Assembly: GCA_013398615.1 (NCBI GenBank)
Contig: VZSR01000514.1
Coordinates: 2,475,790-2,539,789, forward strand
Reading direction: 5' to 3'
From: Brachypodius melanocephalos
Lineage: Eukaryota; Chordata; Aves; Passeriformes; Pycnonotidae
DNA length: 64,000 nucleotides
The notes under the pieces were generated by a model, which worked only from the letters and a program-made list of their open reading frames with translations, did no database searches and was not told where the DNA came from. The stretch's first letter is position 1, and every line of letters starts with the position of its first letter. Made by a program: the position numbers and the translations under genes. Below, piece by piece: positions 25,701 to 39,700 of this stretch.

Positions 25701-28700
25701 GATTTCAATTGCACAGTGTGAGAGATGCAGCTCTTGTGCTCCCAACAACTGTTCTATCCTAGCAGGCAACAAACCTGGTAACAGCGGAAAATATTTGTGC
25801 AGCCTCTCCTGTTTTTAGGTTGACACGAGCTGAAATTCTCTTCCAGCTTCATGTTCTTGTGAATTTTTTCAGCTGCCAAGAAACCATCTTTTCACCAGAA
25901 GGAACTGTGGAAATGGGCTTGGATACCTATCACAGCTCCAGCAACCTGAGCAAACTTCTCAAGACAAAACCAGGTAGGACTCAGACCAAGCCAAACAGCA
26001 AAAAGACTTTAGCTCCTACCCTCAAGTGAGCACACAGCCAAGGGCCACTGATGCCAGTGGGATGGATGTGAGGATGGAGCTCATGAGAGGCCCAGTCTGA
26101 ACTGTGAAACACTGAAGAGTTGTTACCCAAACATTAGAACATGGCCTTAAAAAGATCCACAGTGTTTCCAGAGGAAAACTGGATTGAAGCTACATGACTG
26201 AAAGGGAGCCTTGTTTGGAAGATCCAACCCAAGAACCAACTCAACCTTGTCACTGGCCTGAAGCTGAGGGGATGGCATCTGGAGGTGAGGGGAGTAGGAG
26301 AGGCTTTTCCAACAAGGGAAGAAAAGCTTTTCAAGAAAATCTTGTGCTCTGGTTTTAAAGACCCATGAAACAGGAGGTGAAATGCAGAGGGAATTCACAA
26401 GCTTGAGAATACCAGTACCTGCACACACACCTGGGACATGTAAACTTGACAATGCCAGACACAAGACAGAAGAAAAAAGTGTTTTGGAGGCAATGGGTTT
26501 TTTTTCCAGGAAAAAAGAGCAACATGGCTATAAAATAATGCATTTTCATACCAAGTTTATGTAAATCCTTGTGCTATAGGCAGTGCTGGCCTGCTGACTG
26601 CCAAGCTGGCTACTGTGTTTCTCTTCAGTCTGTGATACTTATTTGATTGGCAAGGTACTATTCCAGAGCTATAAAACCCTCCTGGAACATTCTTCCAATA
26701 AACCAAATTTCTTTTCTTAATAATCATTTTATTTGACTAATTATTAGCAGCACTTGGAACAAAACAGACAGCACAGGCAGAATCCAAGAGGATTCAGTCC
26801 CTGCCCAGCAGCTGTTTATGCTGAGGAGGACCAGGACTGAGGTCTCCATCTCAGCTCCTCATCCTGGACAGCAGAATAAGCAGAAGTCTACTGGGGGCAT
26901 GCTAAGGAGCTGTCTGCTCTAGAGAATGATGGATTCCCAAGGTAAACAACATTATGTCCTACCTTGGCTTAGGAAGGATGCTCTCTTGGGTGCTTGCCTT
27001 CAAGGAGTAGCCCTGTCTATCCACACCAGCACAGGTAATTTTGCTCTTACAGGGTGCAACATCCCTCTGCAATAAAGAAATTGCCCTTTGGCAGGAATGG
27101 GGAAGAGTAGTAGCTGTACTTTCCCTATACAAAGCAAATAAAAAGTATATTCCTTGCATTTATCTATTAGCAACTGAAGATATAATCTGGATGCTGTACC
27201 TGGGAGACTGAACTGCTCTGCAGCCCATAGGGAAGCAGCATGGTCCAGCTGAACCCAGATAAAATCCATTCTAGGGGCACTCTAGAGCAGAGATTAAAAT
27301 TCAGGAGTTGGAATGCAGTTATTCACAGAAATGAAGAGGGAACAGCTTTGTGAAGCAAGAATCATGGGCACATTTATATTTAAATTCACAACTAATGTGG
27401 GGGCCATGTTGCTGAAATGCAGCAGTGCAGTGCACCCCATGCAACCAAAGCTGCCCCTCCCAGCAGCAGAATAAACTCCCTGGAGTCTCTCTGTGGCAAT
27501 CTCAAGTCCTGTGGGATATTCCTGTGAGCTATAAAAAGCCTGCTGACTCGCTGGCATGGGGGCACAGCTCAGTCACGCACAGGGATTTTCTCTTGGAACA
27601 CTTCTGGTCTCACTGCAGGCACACAGAGCCCCCCAGCCCAGGGGGAACAGGATATCCAAATGCTCCAGAAAGTTCAAACACCAGGCACGTCTGGTGGGGA
27701 GACAGCACAGCCTTCAGCACCCCGGGCAAGGAGGGGCTCCCAGGCCCCAGCTCACATCCAACCCCATCCCCTCTCCCACAGTGCCTGGGGCACTATTTCC
27801 ACTGAACCCCTGTGTGTCCACAGACCCAGGTTCGAGGCCCAGAGCAAAGGCAATCCTGGGATGAACCTGCCCTGCACAGCGTGCAGAGGGAACAGAGTTG
27901 TCCCCAGAACATGGAATGTGAGGTTTAAAATAATCTTGGGGGGGCAGGCAGGGGGAAAGGACAATATCCTGAAGCATAAAACCACGATAAGCACATTGGT
28001 TTTGCAGTTGCTCGAATATAAAGCCAAGCCCTGGAGCTCTGCCAGCCAGTCAGTATTTTTACGACTGTATCAAAGCACATGATAAAACCAAAAAGCTTAA
28101 GGGTCAAACTCAGTGCTGGGATTAGTAACCAGCTGAAGTGAAGAGCATGATACCAGGTCTGAACAGCATCCTCTGATCACTTAAAAAACGTCTGTTTTCT
28201 TACACAGGCAGCAGTCATGCCTGAAACCTGTGTGCCAAATTCCTCTCCTTCAGCCCGTTCAGGTGCGGTGCGCTTTGTGCAAAATCTCTAAACCATCCCC
28301 ACCAACAAGCACCAGCAGAGCCTGCAGCTGTCTCGAGTCACATACATCACCCAGCAGAGCAGAGTGTCCAGGCCCTTCCCTACTCGCTATTTGAGTCCTC
28401 TAATGCAGAGTCTTGCCCCTCTCAGGACTGCCCCGCACAGCAGTGGAATATTTCCAAATATCCCTGCATTAGGCACTAATGGTGTGACACGCTCACAGGT
28501 GAAGCCTGCAAGCATCAGGAGAAGAGCAGGGCTCCCTTCTGAGTAGACCTCAAGCTCTTACAAGGAGGACTAGATATTTTTAATTTATTCAGAATAAGGA
28601 ATCAACCGACTTGTGCTAAGGGATTTAACAGAAGAAGCTGCTGCATCAGAGATTCTGAAAGACCAAAGGGTCCTTTCATGTTAGATCAGAAACTGTAGGT

Positions 28701-31700
28701 TGAGAAGGAGAATTCATTGCAGAGCAGGAGATCCCAGCCCACGGAAACTGTGTCCATGACTGCCAGCAGCCGAGACTGAAGGAGCACTCTGGAGCCCTGC
28801 TCAGCCTGTGGCTGCTTTCCCAAAAACCAGCACGGTCACTGCAGAGTTCCAAGATGGTTATAACACCTGGGTGCTACTTGCTGGCACTGCTGCAGCTCAG
28901 AGAACAAAGAGTCTGCAGCAGCTCTGAGCTGAGACGCCTGGAATTCAAACCCATCAGAGACACCTTCTCACCCTGTGGGTATCAGCACTCTGTGCCTCCC
29001 TCACCTTTGTCCTGATAAGGCGTGAGCTGTGAGAGGGATGGGCACTGGGGTGGTGGCATGTGGCAGGAGCTGAATGGATCCAGCAGGATCATGGTGCCAC
29101 ATTCCCCCACTGCAGCCTCCTCCTGCATGGCCACGGAGCCAGGGCATCCACCAGAGACATTAACTTGCAGCTAAATTTCTCTTTCATCAAAAGAGACAGG
29201 AGGCTTCCCCATCGAATGATCTTCAAGGGTGAATTTTAATGTAATAGATCAGAGAGAAGCTTAAAGCTTGGGTTGTTTGCTTTAACCACTGGATGGCTTG
29301 GTTATTTTGTCCACTGGTTAGGCTTCCTTTTATGTTACACATAGAGATAATTTTTTTCTTTTCTAGGACAAAACTAGGAGTGAAATCCTTTCAAAAAAGC
29401 TTTTTAACTAAATAAAATTACTAATTTATGGCATTCAGCATTTTTCAACAGTTCTTTTAGTTTCTGCACAAGATGCAGTATTTTGTTCCAGAGGATGAAA
29501 ATTCAAATAAAAGCCTTTTTCTACCTTTCAGCAGGAAAAATATCCTTTTTTATTGAGCATTAACAGCAATGACAATTCTCAAGTTTGTGTTATTTCACTA
29601 AAACAAAAGTTAGAAATACTCAGTTCTAGCCGGTTGCTTCCACTGCAGACAGAAGCTCTCTTACAACAGGAATTAAGGACAATTTGGGGACTACATATGC
29701 ACAATGGAGGCTTTTGGTAACACGTCATTGTGACCGATTTGCACACAATGCCAAAATTACAGCTGGAGGAAAGCACTGAGGGAGGAAACGACTGTGAACA
29801 GAAAAAGTCTGGTCTCCCTTATTCAAGCTATTTACCACCCATCACTTCTGTCTGTAAGCTCTGACTTTATTTCACACAAGCTGACTAAAAGCTCTCATCC
29901 TACAAAGTGCTGAGCGTGCTCTACTCCCACACACTTCTCTCCATCATCAAGGCTGGATTTGGGGCTGCAACTCAGCCCCAAAAACACAACGAGATGGCAC
30001 CAAACATCACTTCTAGATTGCCTTGGGCAAGCTGTAATTTTGATTAAAGAAGAATTTCTAGCTCCCCCAAGCAGTCTCAGCTCCCACTCAAATTTTTCTT
30101 TTGATCTATCAGCCCCCTTCATCAGATTTTTAAAGAGTTAACGGTGTTGTCTTCCCTCCTTCCTGACACTGTCTGACCTGTGAGGCTTGGCTGGGGCCAC
30201 ACTCAAAGAAGATCATACAATAATATGCCTTTTCTGATGCAATGTGTCTCTGGGAGAGACGATGGGGTTGTGTCGTGCCTTTGCACAAAAGCAGAGAGCA
30301 ATTCTGGGGAAGAAAATGCAAAGAGGAGCTTTCTTTCCAGGAATAAATCAACAACCTGTCACAAACAGCATATGCAACAATTTCCTTGTTTACAGCTACA
30401 ACTTGTCTGATGAAGCAATTAAAAACAAAAAACCACCAAGATTTTTTGACCTTCTTCCTTATCTGAAACTGGTATCAGCAGGAAGAACACAGGTCTGACC
30501 ACAGTTCAAAAAGGAGGTATAGCCTTACCCCAGAATCTACTTTAAATATCCTCCATACCTAGCAAATCACAAGGCTGCTTTAACACATGACTCCAGAACC
30601 CTGGTGTCACTGCTGTCACATCCCCAGCCAAGGACAAGCTGGGCAGGGAACAGAACTAAACTTGCCAGTACTGTCTCTCTTTCTGACTGCACAGATCCAC
30701 CCTAGAGAGGCACCTGGCATTTGCTAAGCTGAAAACAGTGACGGAGATGGAAACATGCCCCTATATCCCCCAAAACTGAAGCAGGGGAAAGACAAGGAAA
30801 ACACAAAAGCTTGCATCAAGCTAAAAAATACCATTGGCCACCTTGGCCTTCAGAATTAAGGTAATTCTGAAACTGATTTTAAAAGGATAGGGGGGAAAAA
30901 ATGAGGGAGAAAAACCTCAGGTGATGATTGATTTGCCAACAGCAGTGTGCAGCAAGGGTGAAGACAGAAGCCATGTCTCCTGATACTTGAGTCACTGTGA
31001 GAGATGTTTCACCACAGCTTTTTCCCCTGAGAAACTGCTCTCACTGAAGCTGCAGTTCAAATATCCCTCACTTCAAGGGGCTGAAATTTCAAAGCAGATG
31101 AGCCCTTCCATGAAACCCCATCTTCATGTTGTTCTCCTTGCTGCCTGAAGGAGATGATACTGCTCCTACCTTAACAGGGGACATTAACAAACCAAAGACA
31201 CTGGTTTTGAACCAGTTTCATGTGCCCACAGCACACCGAACTCTGGAAAAGCCAACATATTTTGGCTTGCTGGCCCAGCTGCAAGCTTTGAGCACAGAGT
31301 TCTGGTTCTGTGGACCGGTTTGTGTGTCCTGGGGAAAGAAGGACTGTAATACCTTAGTGACATAGGGACAGACAGCGCTGACACTCACAGACAGGCAGAT
31401 CCCAGCCAGCTTTAAAGGGGCAGGGCAGATAATGCAAACCCCAACATCCAGGATGAGAAATTAAACAAATTTAAATTAAAAATTAAACAAGCTCCGTGCT
31501 GTCCCGGTTACACAAACCAAGGGCTACAGGCAGGTCCAGTACACCTGCACAAGGTCCTGTGATGGCACAGTCCTGCTTGCTTTGTAAGAAAAAAAGTAGG
31601 GAGAACAAGTAGGAAAAAAAAAAAAAAAGGCAGATTATTCTTTCTCATGTTTACTATGATGATTTTTAATGCTTAGCATTCACAAAGTGAGATGTGAAAG

Positions 31701-34700
31701 TCCAGAAAGCTGCTTAAGGTCACCACACAAATGTGCCAAGGCAGAGACCCCTGAACCTGAGGGATACACTGAATTATTGTCCATGCAGGACTATGGAGTT
31801 TGTAGCAGGTGCACTGCAGAAGAAGGCAAGCTATAAAGAAATGGCCCTCAGGCAGACACCTTTGCACTGCAGTCCCATCCTCCCATCTAAAACAGAGGAG
31901 AAAACAGCACTGACCTTTGGAATTGTTCTGATGAAAGAGCCAGGGTATGTGCTGAAGCTGACTCTTACTTCTTGCTAAGTCTTATTCTGAATGTAAAATT
32001 AAACAGCTCATTTTAAAAGCAATAAAATGATTCCCACTCCAGAACACAGCTCTCAGGGGGAAAAAGAGTTTGCAATTTCAGCAGGGCAAGGCACGAGATG
32101 GTCTGTTAATTACCAAAGGAAAGGCAGCTGGTTCAGTTCCTGCTATCTTAATCATTTTCCTCTCTTTGATGTCTTGATCACATCTTTTGAACAACACGCT
32201 GGAAGCATAACACTGCAGAGAACACTTATTTTCATAATGAAAGGGAAATATTTTGCTCCATGCATAATATTTGGCTATCCTGATAGGCTGCACTGATAGG
32301 GCTTCATATATTGTGTTTTCAAACTAATGCTGAGTTTAAAAGGCCTGCAGGGCAGTGCAAGGCTTCTATCAAATGATAAATACGTAACTGGTGTACGTGT
32401 CCAGCATCCTTTAAAGTGATATCAAATGGTTTCTAATAAGAAAGATGCAAGCACCCAAAACTTTCTTGTCCTAAAGGCATAAAAAGGAAGTTTACTTGTT
32501 TCTCATTTTAGTTTTCAAAGTTAAAATTTCTAGGCCATATGAAAATGACATTAATCCTTTGCACAGTGTGACAGCACATCCACTGTTGCAGAGAATACAT
32601 AATCAGAAACTCTCTCCCACTTCCCACAGACACCAGTGATGGCCAAAAATCTGGAGCAAGCACACAGTTTTGAAAGCTGCCAAGAACAGGATGGAGTTCT
32701 GTGAGAGTTGCAGTGATGTATAGAAAATATATTTGCATGTTCCTTCACACAGTGCTATAGTAACAGGAAAAGCTGGAGGATGACCCAGCTACATGTACAT
32801 GGCACCAAATTCCTCGAGAGGCAGCTGGCCATGAGCACTGGGACAGCAGCTTGCTACAGCTGCCTGAAGTTAGGTCTTTCCTTAATAAATGGGCCCCATT
32901 CAATGTGGGCTGAGATTCAATTTATCCTAACCGTAAATTGGAATCTGAAGTCAAGAGGGATATCCCCAACAGGCTGCACACCAGAGTTAGAGGAGCATGC
33001 AGGAGAAATCACTAAAAAGATGTTCAGAGACTGGACCTGGGCAGAAAGTTCAGGGTTATGGCAAAACCTCAGCCTTTGCTCTAATTCTCTATGTACAATC
33101 TGAGTCTTGATATTACAGGTTACACTGAATCTATCTAAACAAAACCTAGCTGCAGAGAAGTGACTTCAGGATGCAGACTTTAGGCACAACACCCATTTCC
33201 TCATCTTTTCACTTGAAACTAAACCAGATGTTTTTATATTTGCGTGTGTGACCTCTACACTTAACAATGCAGACTCTGGTCAAATTTGCTGAAACAGTGA
33301 GCAAAGCTATGGTTAAACTACTTGCTATATGCAAGAACACTTTGAACATCATGTGTGTCACAGAGACTGGTGAGTCACAGGCACAACCACTGAGGGGATC
33401 ATATCTGCTTCGAGCTGCAGCTGGCCAGATGTGGGAGGCAGCTGGTCACTGCTCACCATGGCCTGCTGCTGCCCCTTCCCTCCTGTGGCTACCATCACCA
33501 CCACACATTGCCAGAAGGACCAGGTGTGCCACCCCTTCAAAGTACAGAAGGGGAAAACCCTACAGGAAATGGGCTCCAGTTAATCCCCACAGGTTTGGGA
33601 GGAGGGAGGATCTGTGGGAGGATGTGACCTGTGGTTGGGAGAGCTGGGAGAGATGACACTTTACCCCAGCACAGGATAGCATCCCTGACCACAGCTCCTG
33701 CCCTCCAACCAACATCAGAGCCTCTCTTCCAAAAAAGGAAATAATTTGGGACTCTTTTGGCTCTCTGAATTGGCTAGCCACAAGTCTCAGAGAAGCACCA
33801 AGGCAAAGAGGTTGCAGGGAACGGGATCCAGGCTGCCCCTGGCTCAGCAGCACTGTCACCCTACACAGCAGGAGCCTGACTGGCTCTGGGACCCAGGCCC
33901 ATCTGGTGCTCTGGTGGGAGCTGCATGGGGTATCAGAAAAGGGGATGTACACCCCCAGACACACAGTAACAACCTGGAGCCACTCACACCACTGGGATAT
34001 GGGAAAGAACAGGGACACAAACACCCTCCCAAACACCCCTGTCCTTGTATTTGCCCCACTGCAAGAGCAGCTTCCAAAAGCTACTCACTTTTCATATTCA
34101 AAAGAACCTTTCTATTCCACATTAGGGTGCTGCAGAGGCAGACACAGTCTGAGGACAGCCCAAACGCCAGCCCAGGTTCCTGCCCAAGTGACAGAGGCCT
34201 CCCATGCTCTGCTCCTTTCTCCAGTGAGGTCCAAGGAGTGGAGAAAGGCAGGGATCAGCATTAATGGCAGCCAGGCCAGGGGGAGGCAGGGGAAGGCACA
34301 GCCTGGGGATGAGCCACACTCACCCTGCCCTTAGAGGAACGGTGGGCAGACAAGGCCATGGTGCTCCAGTGTCCTCCTTGCCAGAGCAAAGGGACACACA
34401 CCCCCCTCAGCCACAGGTTCATCCCCTAATTTAGCACTGCATAGAGCAGAATTCTACTCAGCCAGTTTCCAAAAATAAAAAATAGACTGAATTTTTTTGC
34501 TGTTCCTACATTCACAGAGCCAGCAAGGGTCTGCTCCCTGCCTCGGTGCTGTCCCCTGACAGCTGAGCCACCCAGGGGCTGGGATGTGCCAAAAAAGCCC
34601 CCACGGCTGCAAGGCCAGCTGAGAGCCCCCAAGAAACTGAGCCAGGGCATTCTGCAAAAATGGCAGGAACAGTTGCTGCAGCAACTTCAATTTCTTGCCC

Positions 34701-36767
34701 CAACACATACAACTCTTCCCCCAGCACAGGACAGCCCAAGTAATTTCTATCAGCAGGGGTTTGTGCTATCTAGGGAATACTGGGCATGCAGCTGAATTCT
34801 GATTTTAAAATTCATATTTATTAGGAAATCACATTTCTAGTGGGTTAATGATATATTTCACTAGAGGAGTTTTAGGGCATCCTAAGGAATACTACTGTAT
34901 CTCTAAATAAGATTGAAAGACACTTAGTGTGTTTGTAATCTGGCGTATTTTCAGCTACAGTAATGATAATAGTTTTTATATCCTGTTTCTCCTCCTGCCA
35001 ACATGAAGGAAAACTCTTACAGTCTAAGACAACAGCAACTAACACAGGATAATAAAACCACAGGTTGTAGAAATACAAAGACACTCAAAATAAATCAAAT
35101 TAGAAGACTTAATTTGAGAGAGGGAGGCATCTCACCTCACGTTGTGATAACAGGTTCTCTTACTGGCAAATCCATAGCACTCCACGGCCAGAATCATCAC
35201 TAGCATGTTACTTTACAACGATCTATTAAACCAGAACAGAAATGAAAAGATTTCCCCACCACAAAACACAGCAAAGCAGTGGGAGTTGCAAAAGAGGCCT
35301 TTGATTCACCCTTAATTCACCAGATGAATCATTTCATATTGAGCAAACATCAAACCACAATGAAGAGATACAACCAAAACCTCTCAATCCCTGAAGCCAC
35401 TTCAGTTGGCTCACTCAACCACGCACCATTGATCACACACATTAACAAAGTGCTATGATTTACCTTATTACACGCATTAATTAATTCATGGCATCTTTGC
35501 ATAACCCTTGACCTGCACTGCAAGACCATTTGACTCAGTTTATCTACAAAGAAAGCAAGTTTGCTCTGCCATGTATTTGAGCAGACTGAGTTTGAGGCAG
35601 GGTGAGTACTCCACTACTCATGCACTGTTACTTATTAAGTTGCAGTAAATGGCCCATGAGATTTAAACAGAGATCAAAGAGAGACCAAATCCTGCCCCGA
35701 CAATTTTGGCAACAGCATTTCTTTGCAAGATCAGTTTTGAGCATGTGGAGTCAAAATCATTATTATAGTTCACTGCTCAAGCATGAGGAAACCTCAATTC
35801 CTCTGCCCAGCAAACCTCCATGGACCCAAGGAGGAATTCAGATGTGGCAGAGTTACCTGGTGAGAGTCAATTGGTTTTCTTTCTCATCTGCACACTCCCA
35901 ATGAAAGAGAACTAACCAATTTTTGAAAAATCACTTCAGAGGAAAAACTTCAGAGGAAAGAGTTTTGCAATAAATGTTCTTAATTTTAATCCCCTTTGTA
36001 TAATCTTTAAGTATTAGGGTAACAAAAAGTCTAGTAGAAGCCAGAGTAGCACTGCTGAGTGTTAGCCTCTCTTTATCTAAGATGAGTGACAGCTGTTGGC
36101 AGCCCCCCCAGCCCAACTCCTGCTAATCCCCATCTGCCAATGAGGCAATATGACCTCAGGAAACAGGCCCAGTATCTTGGCACGTTATCATTAACGTTGT
36201 CCCACCTTCCTGCTTTCCAATTCCTTTCTGTGCCTTCACAGACACATCTCTGGGGAGGCTGGAGAGGGAGCCAGGCATCTGCTGTTTGGCCCAGGTGCTT
36301 GTAGCTGCACCTGACACAACGTGGCTCATTCTACACTCCAGGGTCCCAACCATGCAACTGCCCAGGAGATGCTTTTTTGCCTCCTGACTGGTCAGTGCAG
36401 AGTGCTGACCCCATTCCTCAGGCCAGCAGCTAAAACGAAGAGCTCCTTGATGTGTTCAGCAATCACCTAAACCACTACTAAGGACAGTGCTTGTTCTTGC
36501 CCCAGAACATATTCAAGCAGCCAGAGCAGCAGTGGAAAACCAGAGTCACACCTGATACTGGCCAGGACCAGCTGAAGGGATGCTGGTGTGGGCAGCTCAA
36601 AATCTTCCAGAAACAGCGCAGGTACTCACCATCTCCTGAGAAAAGAGTCTCAGACAGGCCTACAAAACCCCAAATAAATCCCACATCCACTCTCTTGGGG
36701 CCACTCTTTCCTAAGATCTGCTCACTGACAACAGGCAAGTTGTGCCAGGCCTCCCACCTTGCAGGAA
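19788..36767. other. Intron 1 segment, middle: mostly unique DNA
   Basis: This stretch runs from the CR1 fragment to the assembly gap. Apart from a MIR-like fossil near 31.7 kb and short A-rich runs (near 23.18 and 31.61 kb), I recognised no genes, RNAs or mobile elements. Several 100-170-codon open frames occur on both strands (for example near 33.6-34.3 kb), but they overlap each other in several frames, as expected from GC-richer intronic DNA with few stops. Confidence 0.65.
31685..31765 (-). mobile_element. Possible MIR-type SINE fossil in intron 1
   Basis: The segment GCTTAAGGTCACCACACAA followed by GCCAAGGCAGAGACCCCTGAACCTGAG resembles the reverse-oriented MIR stretch that reads approximately CTTGCCCAAGGTCACACAG, then GGCAGAGCC and GGATTCGAACCC. 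The match is partial and from memory, and the boundaries are uncertain. Confidence 0.4.
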
Positions 36768-36777
36768 NNNNNNNNNN
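36768..36777. other. Assembly gap (10 N)
   Basis: Ten consecutive N characters lie between a GCAGGAA left flank and a CCCCCACTCC right flank. The fixed short length suggests a placeholder or a contig join, so the true missing length may differ. Confidence 0.99.
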
Positions 36778-39700
36778 CCCCCACTCCACAGATCCAGACC
36801 ATTTCCATGCAGGACTGCATGGGTTTCACCAGGGGTGTATGAGTGTCTCACAAGTCTTGGAGAAGCAGTGAGCTGGAAGCACAAAGCATCACTGCACTCT
36901 CGCCAGCCCTGGTTTCTCCCCACCACCCATCTTTATTCTCTCTACACATGAACCCTTTTAACAGAAATTTCTCTGCACGTTTTTCCTCCACTGAATAGTG
37001 AATTTAAGTCCAAGAAAGCCTATGTTACTTCTACCAGCACTTCTGAAACAGACCACAAAGATCAGTGTGAAAACTGCCTTAAAACATAAGGGAATATGTT
37101 CCCTTCTGCGTTTCCCAAAGAAAACAGCCTCTAAGACAGAGTTCAACATCTGAAGGGCAAATGAGTCTCAGGCTGCTTTGATGAAATAGGCTGCAGCCAC
37201 CCTAAAGCTTCCTTAGTTCAGCGACACATCTTTTAGGACTGATTTGTTAAAAAAAGAGGCACTGAGCGTGCCAGAGAGGACACTGAGCAATCTTCATGTC
37301 AGGTCCTGGGAATGTTCCCCAGCACAGGGGGATGGAGACACACCAGCCAGGAGGATAGTTGGCCAAACAGCCAGGGTCAAGGACAGCTTTGGACAAGGAG
37401 CTTAGTACTTTGGAATAGGGTCAGCACCCAGCTTTGAAAAGGGGACAGCTTCAAGTGACACTAAATTTAATGGCAGTAGAACTGTAAGACTCACGAGGAC
37501 TGAAACCCCAGGGGTTGCTATGGCCTTTTCTTTACCTCAGAGATAAATGCCAAAAATATTAAAAAAACAGTAGATATGGAAGCTGAAAAGAGAGTGTGTT
37601 TGTCTGAAACATCTCAGCATCATTTCTGGTTCACCAGCATCACAAACCAGCCTACAAAGGAGCTTGCTGATAATCACCCCAGCTATCACTGCCAATACAC
37701 GTAAGATGTGGCACATCATCCCTGTGTCTGCCAGCACTATTCCAAATGTGACCCTGGCTCCCTTCCCCCAGCACTGAGAAACTCTTGTTATGTTTGGCTC
37801 CCTCCTTGTCCTCCCTTCACAAAACCAGCACGCTTCCACAGCGTCAATCTGGAATTATTTACTGTTGTTGAAGCTCAGACAGAAACCGCAGGCCTCCTCT
37901 CCTCTCACCCAAGCAGGGCATGCAGAGGTTGTCCAAGTGAGAGGGGCTTCACCCAAGTGCTCCAGCAACTCTGCCAAGAGTGTCACCAGGCAACCTGCTG
38001 CCCCCTAAAACCATGCCCTTCTCTCCCACGCCATTCCCAAACCTGCTGAAAACCAATTTATCGGTGCTATCAGAACGTTAAATAGACACCATCTGCTTAA
38101 AATTACCTTCATTAAAGCTAATGTGAGAACAAAATCAGCCACATTTTCTCTCCTCTGCTTTTGTAAGCAGAGTGTCACTTGCAAGCCTTTGGGACCAGCT
38201 CTGAAACTCCCTGAATGGAGGAAAATCAAACAGTGAAAGAACTGCAAGACACAGGCATCATCCCTCACATTGACACAGCACACAGCTCATGGATGTGGCA
38301 GGCCCAGGAGAACATCCACTCCAAATCACACCTGGCTACATCTGGAAAACCACCCCATCAAGGTCAAACCTTCTCTTGGCAGCGGCATCTGGCCCTGCCA
38401 ACACCAGCAAGGCTGTGCCCAGCAATGCGAATAACCCAGCACACCGAGCTGCTGCCACTGCCTGGGCTGAACAGCTCACCTGTATTCACTCTGCAGTGAC
38501 TGCAAGAAGTGTGAGGCAGGAAAAGCTGCTCGATCTCTGCCTTTGAGGGTGGAGGCCAGAGCAGCTTGGCAAAATGAAGGCTAAGAAGGAACATGAATAT
38601 TCTGTAGAAAGTAGTGGAGAGAAGCGAGACGGGAGGTCAAACCAAACAGAAGAAACCTGTTTATGCAAAAGGACAAAATTGGTGTGAGAACAGAATGCTT
38701 GTGAAATAAAAGGTCTGCACTGGAAGTCATTAACCATCAGAAGAAATTTGGAGCTTCCAATCAAGCCAACCCAATCACCCTGAAGGTTCTTACATGGGAA
38801 TGCAATATGCTAGTACATCATTAATGACCTAGATCTGTCCCAGGTCTGTGTTCTATAGTTCCATGACCCACGCAGTACTTTCAGCCATAAAAACCACATT
38901 TTTTTTCCATCAGCCCATATTATCCACCAGTCTCATGACAGCCCTGAGAAGGCACTTCAGCAGGAGACAGACATAGTGCTGCAAACACAATGCTCTCCCT
39001 GTCAGATCTGCCCACCTTGCAGAGAGGTGCTGATGTACAGAGTGTCGGGGGACCCTTGGATGAAAGGCATTAGATAAGCACAAAGCCTGAATATATATTA
39101 ATAGTAATAGCAGACATGGTATCTCTAACAAAATAAACTGCCACTTGACCCAAGGCTGGGAAACAGTGATCTGCCAGGCCCAGATGTGCAACACTAGCCC
39201 ATAAACATGTGATGGGGTCCAGAAAGAAGTGCATGGAGCAAAGGAGGGAGCTGGAAGTGATGATGGGAGGGTTGGATCCTCACAGCATGCACTGTGCTTC
39301 CTGACTTCATCTGGTGAGGGCTCCTCTCACTGCTACGAACAACATAAAGCAAGGCTCAGCAGGTTGAGCTACTGCCATACACCTCAGGGACATCTGGGAA
39401 GGCATCAGAAGATACAGGATGGGCCAGAATGAAGCTGTATCTAAGCTCAGCATCATGTTTTTAATAAACTTATATGGCAACTGCTTAACAGGAGCACAGA
39501 GAACTCAGTTTGCTTTGTCTTAAACAGCTGGCAGGTAACAGACTTTCCCACCCAAACATATGACTTGATTGCTGTGTTTAATAGCAGTCTTTACCCCAGA
39601 AATTTGTCAATTCCTTGTTTGAACCACTTGTCCTTTCAGCCTTAGTATCACTTGTCAACAAAGTGTTAAAAACCTAATTATGTAAATAAAATTTAATTTT

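Noticed and set aside
33560..34334. Several 140-170-codon overlapping frames on both strands
   Set aside because: They overlap one another in opposite strands and different frames without a recognisable protein, which fits locally low stop density rather than a gene.
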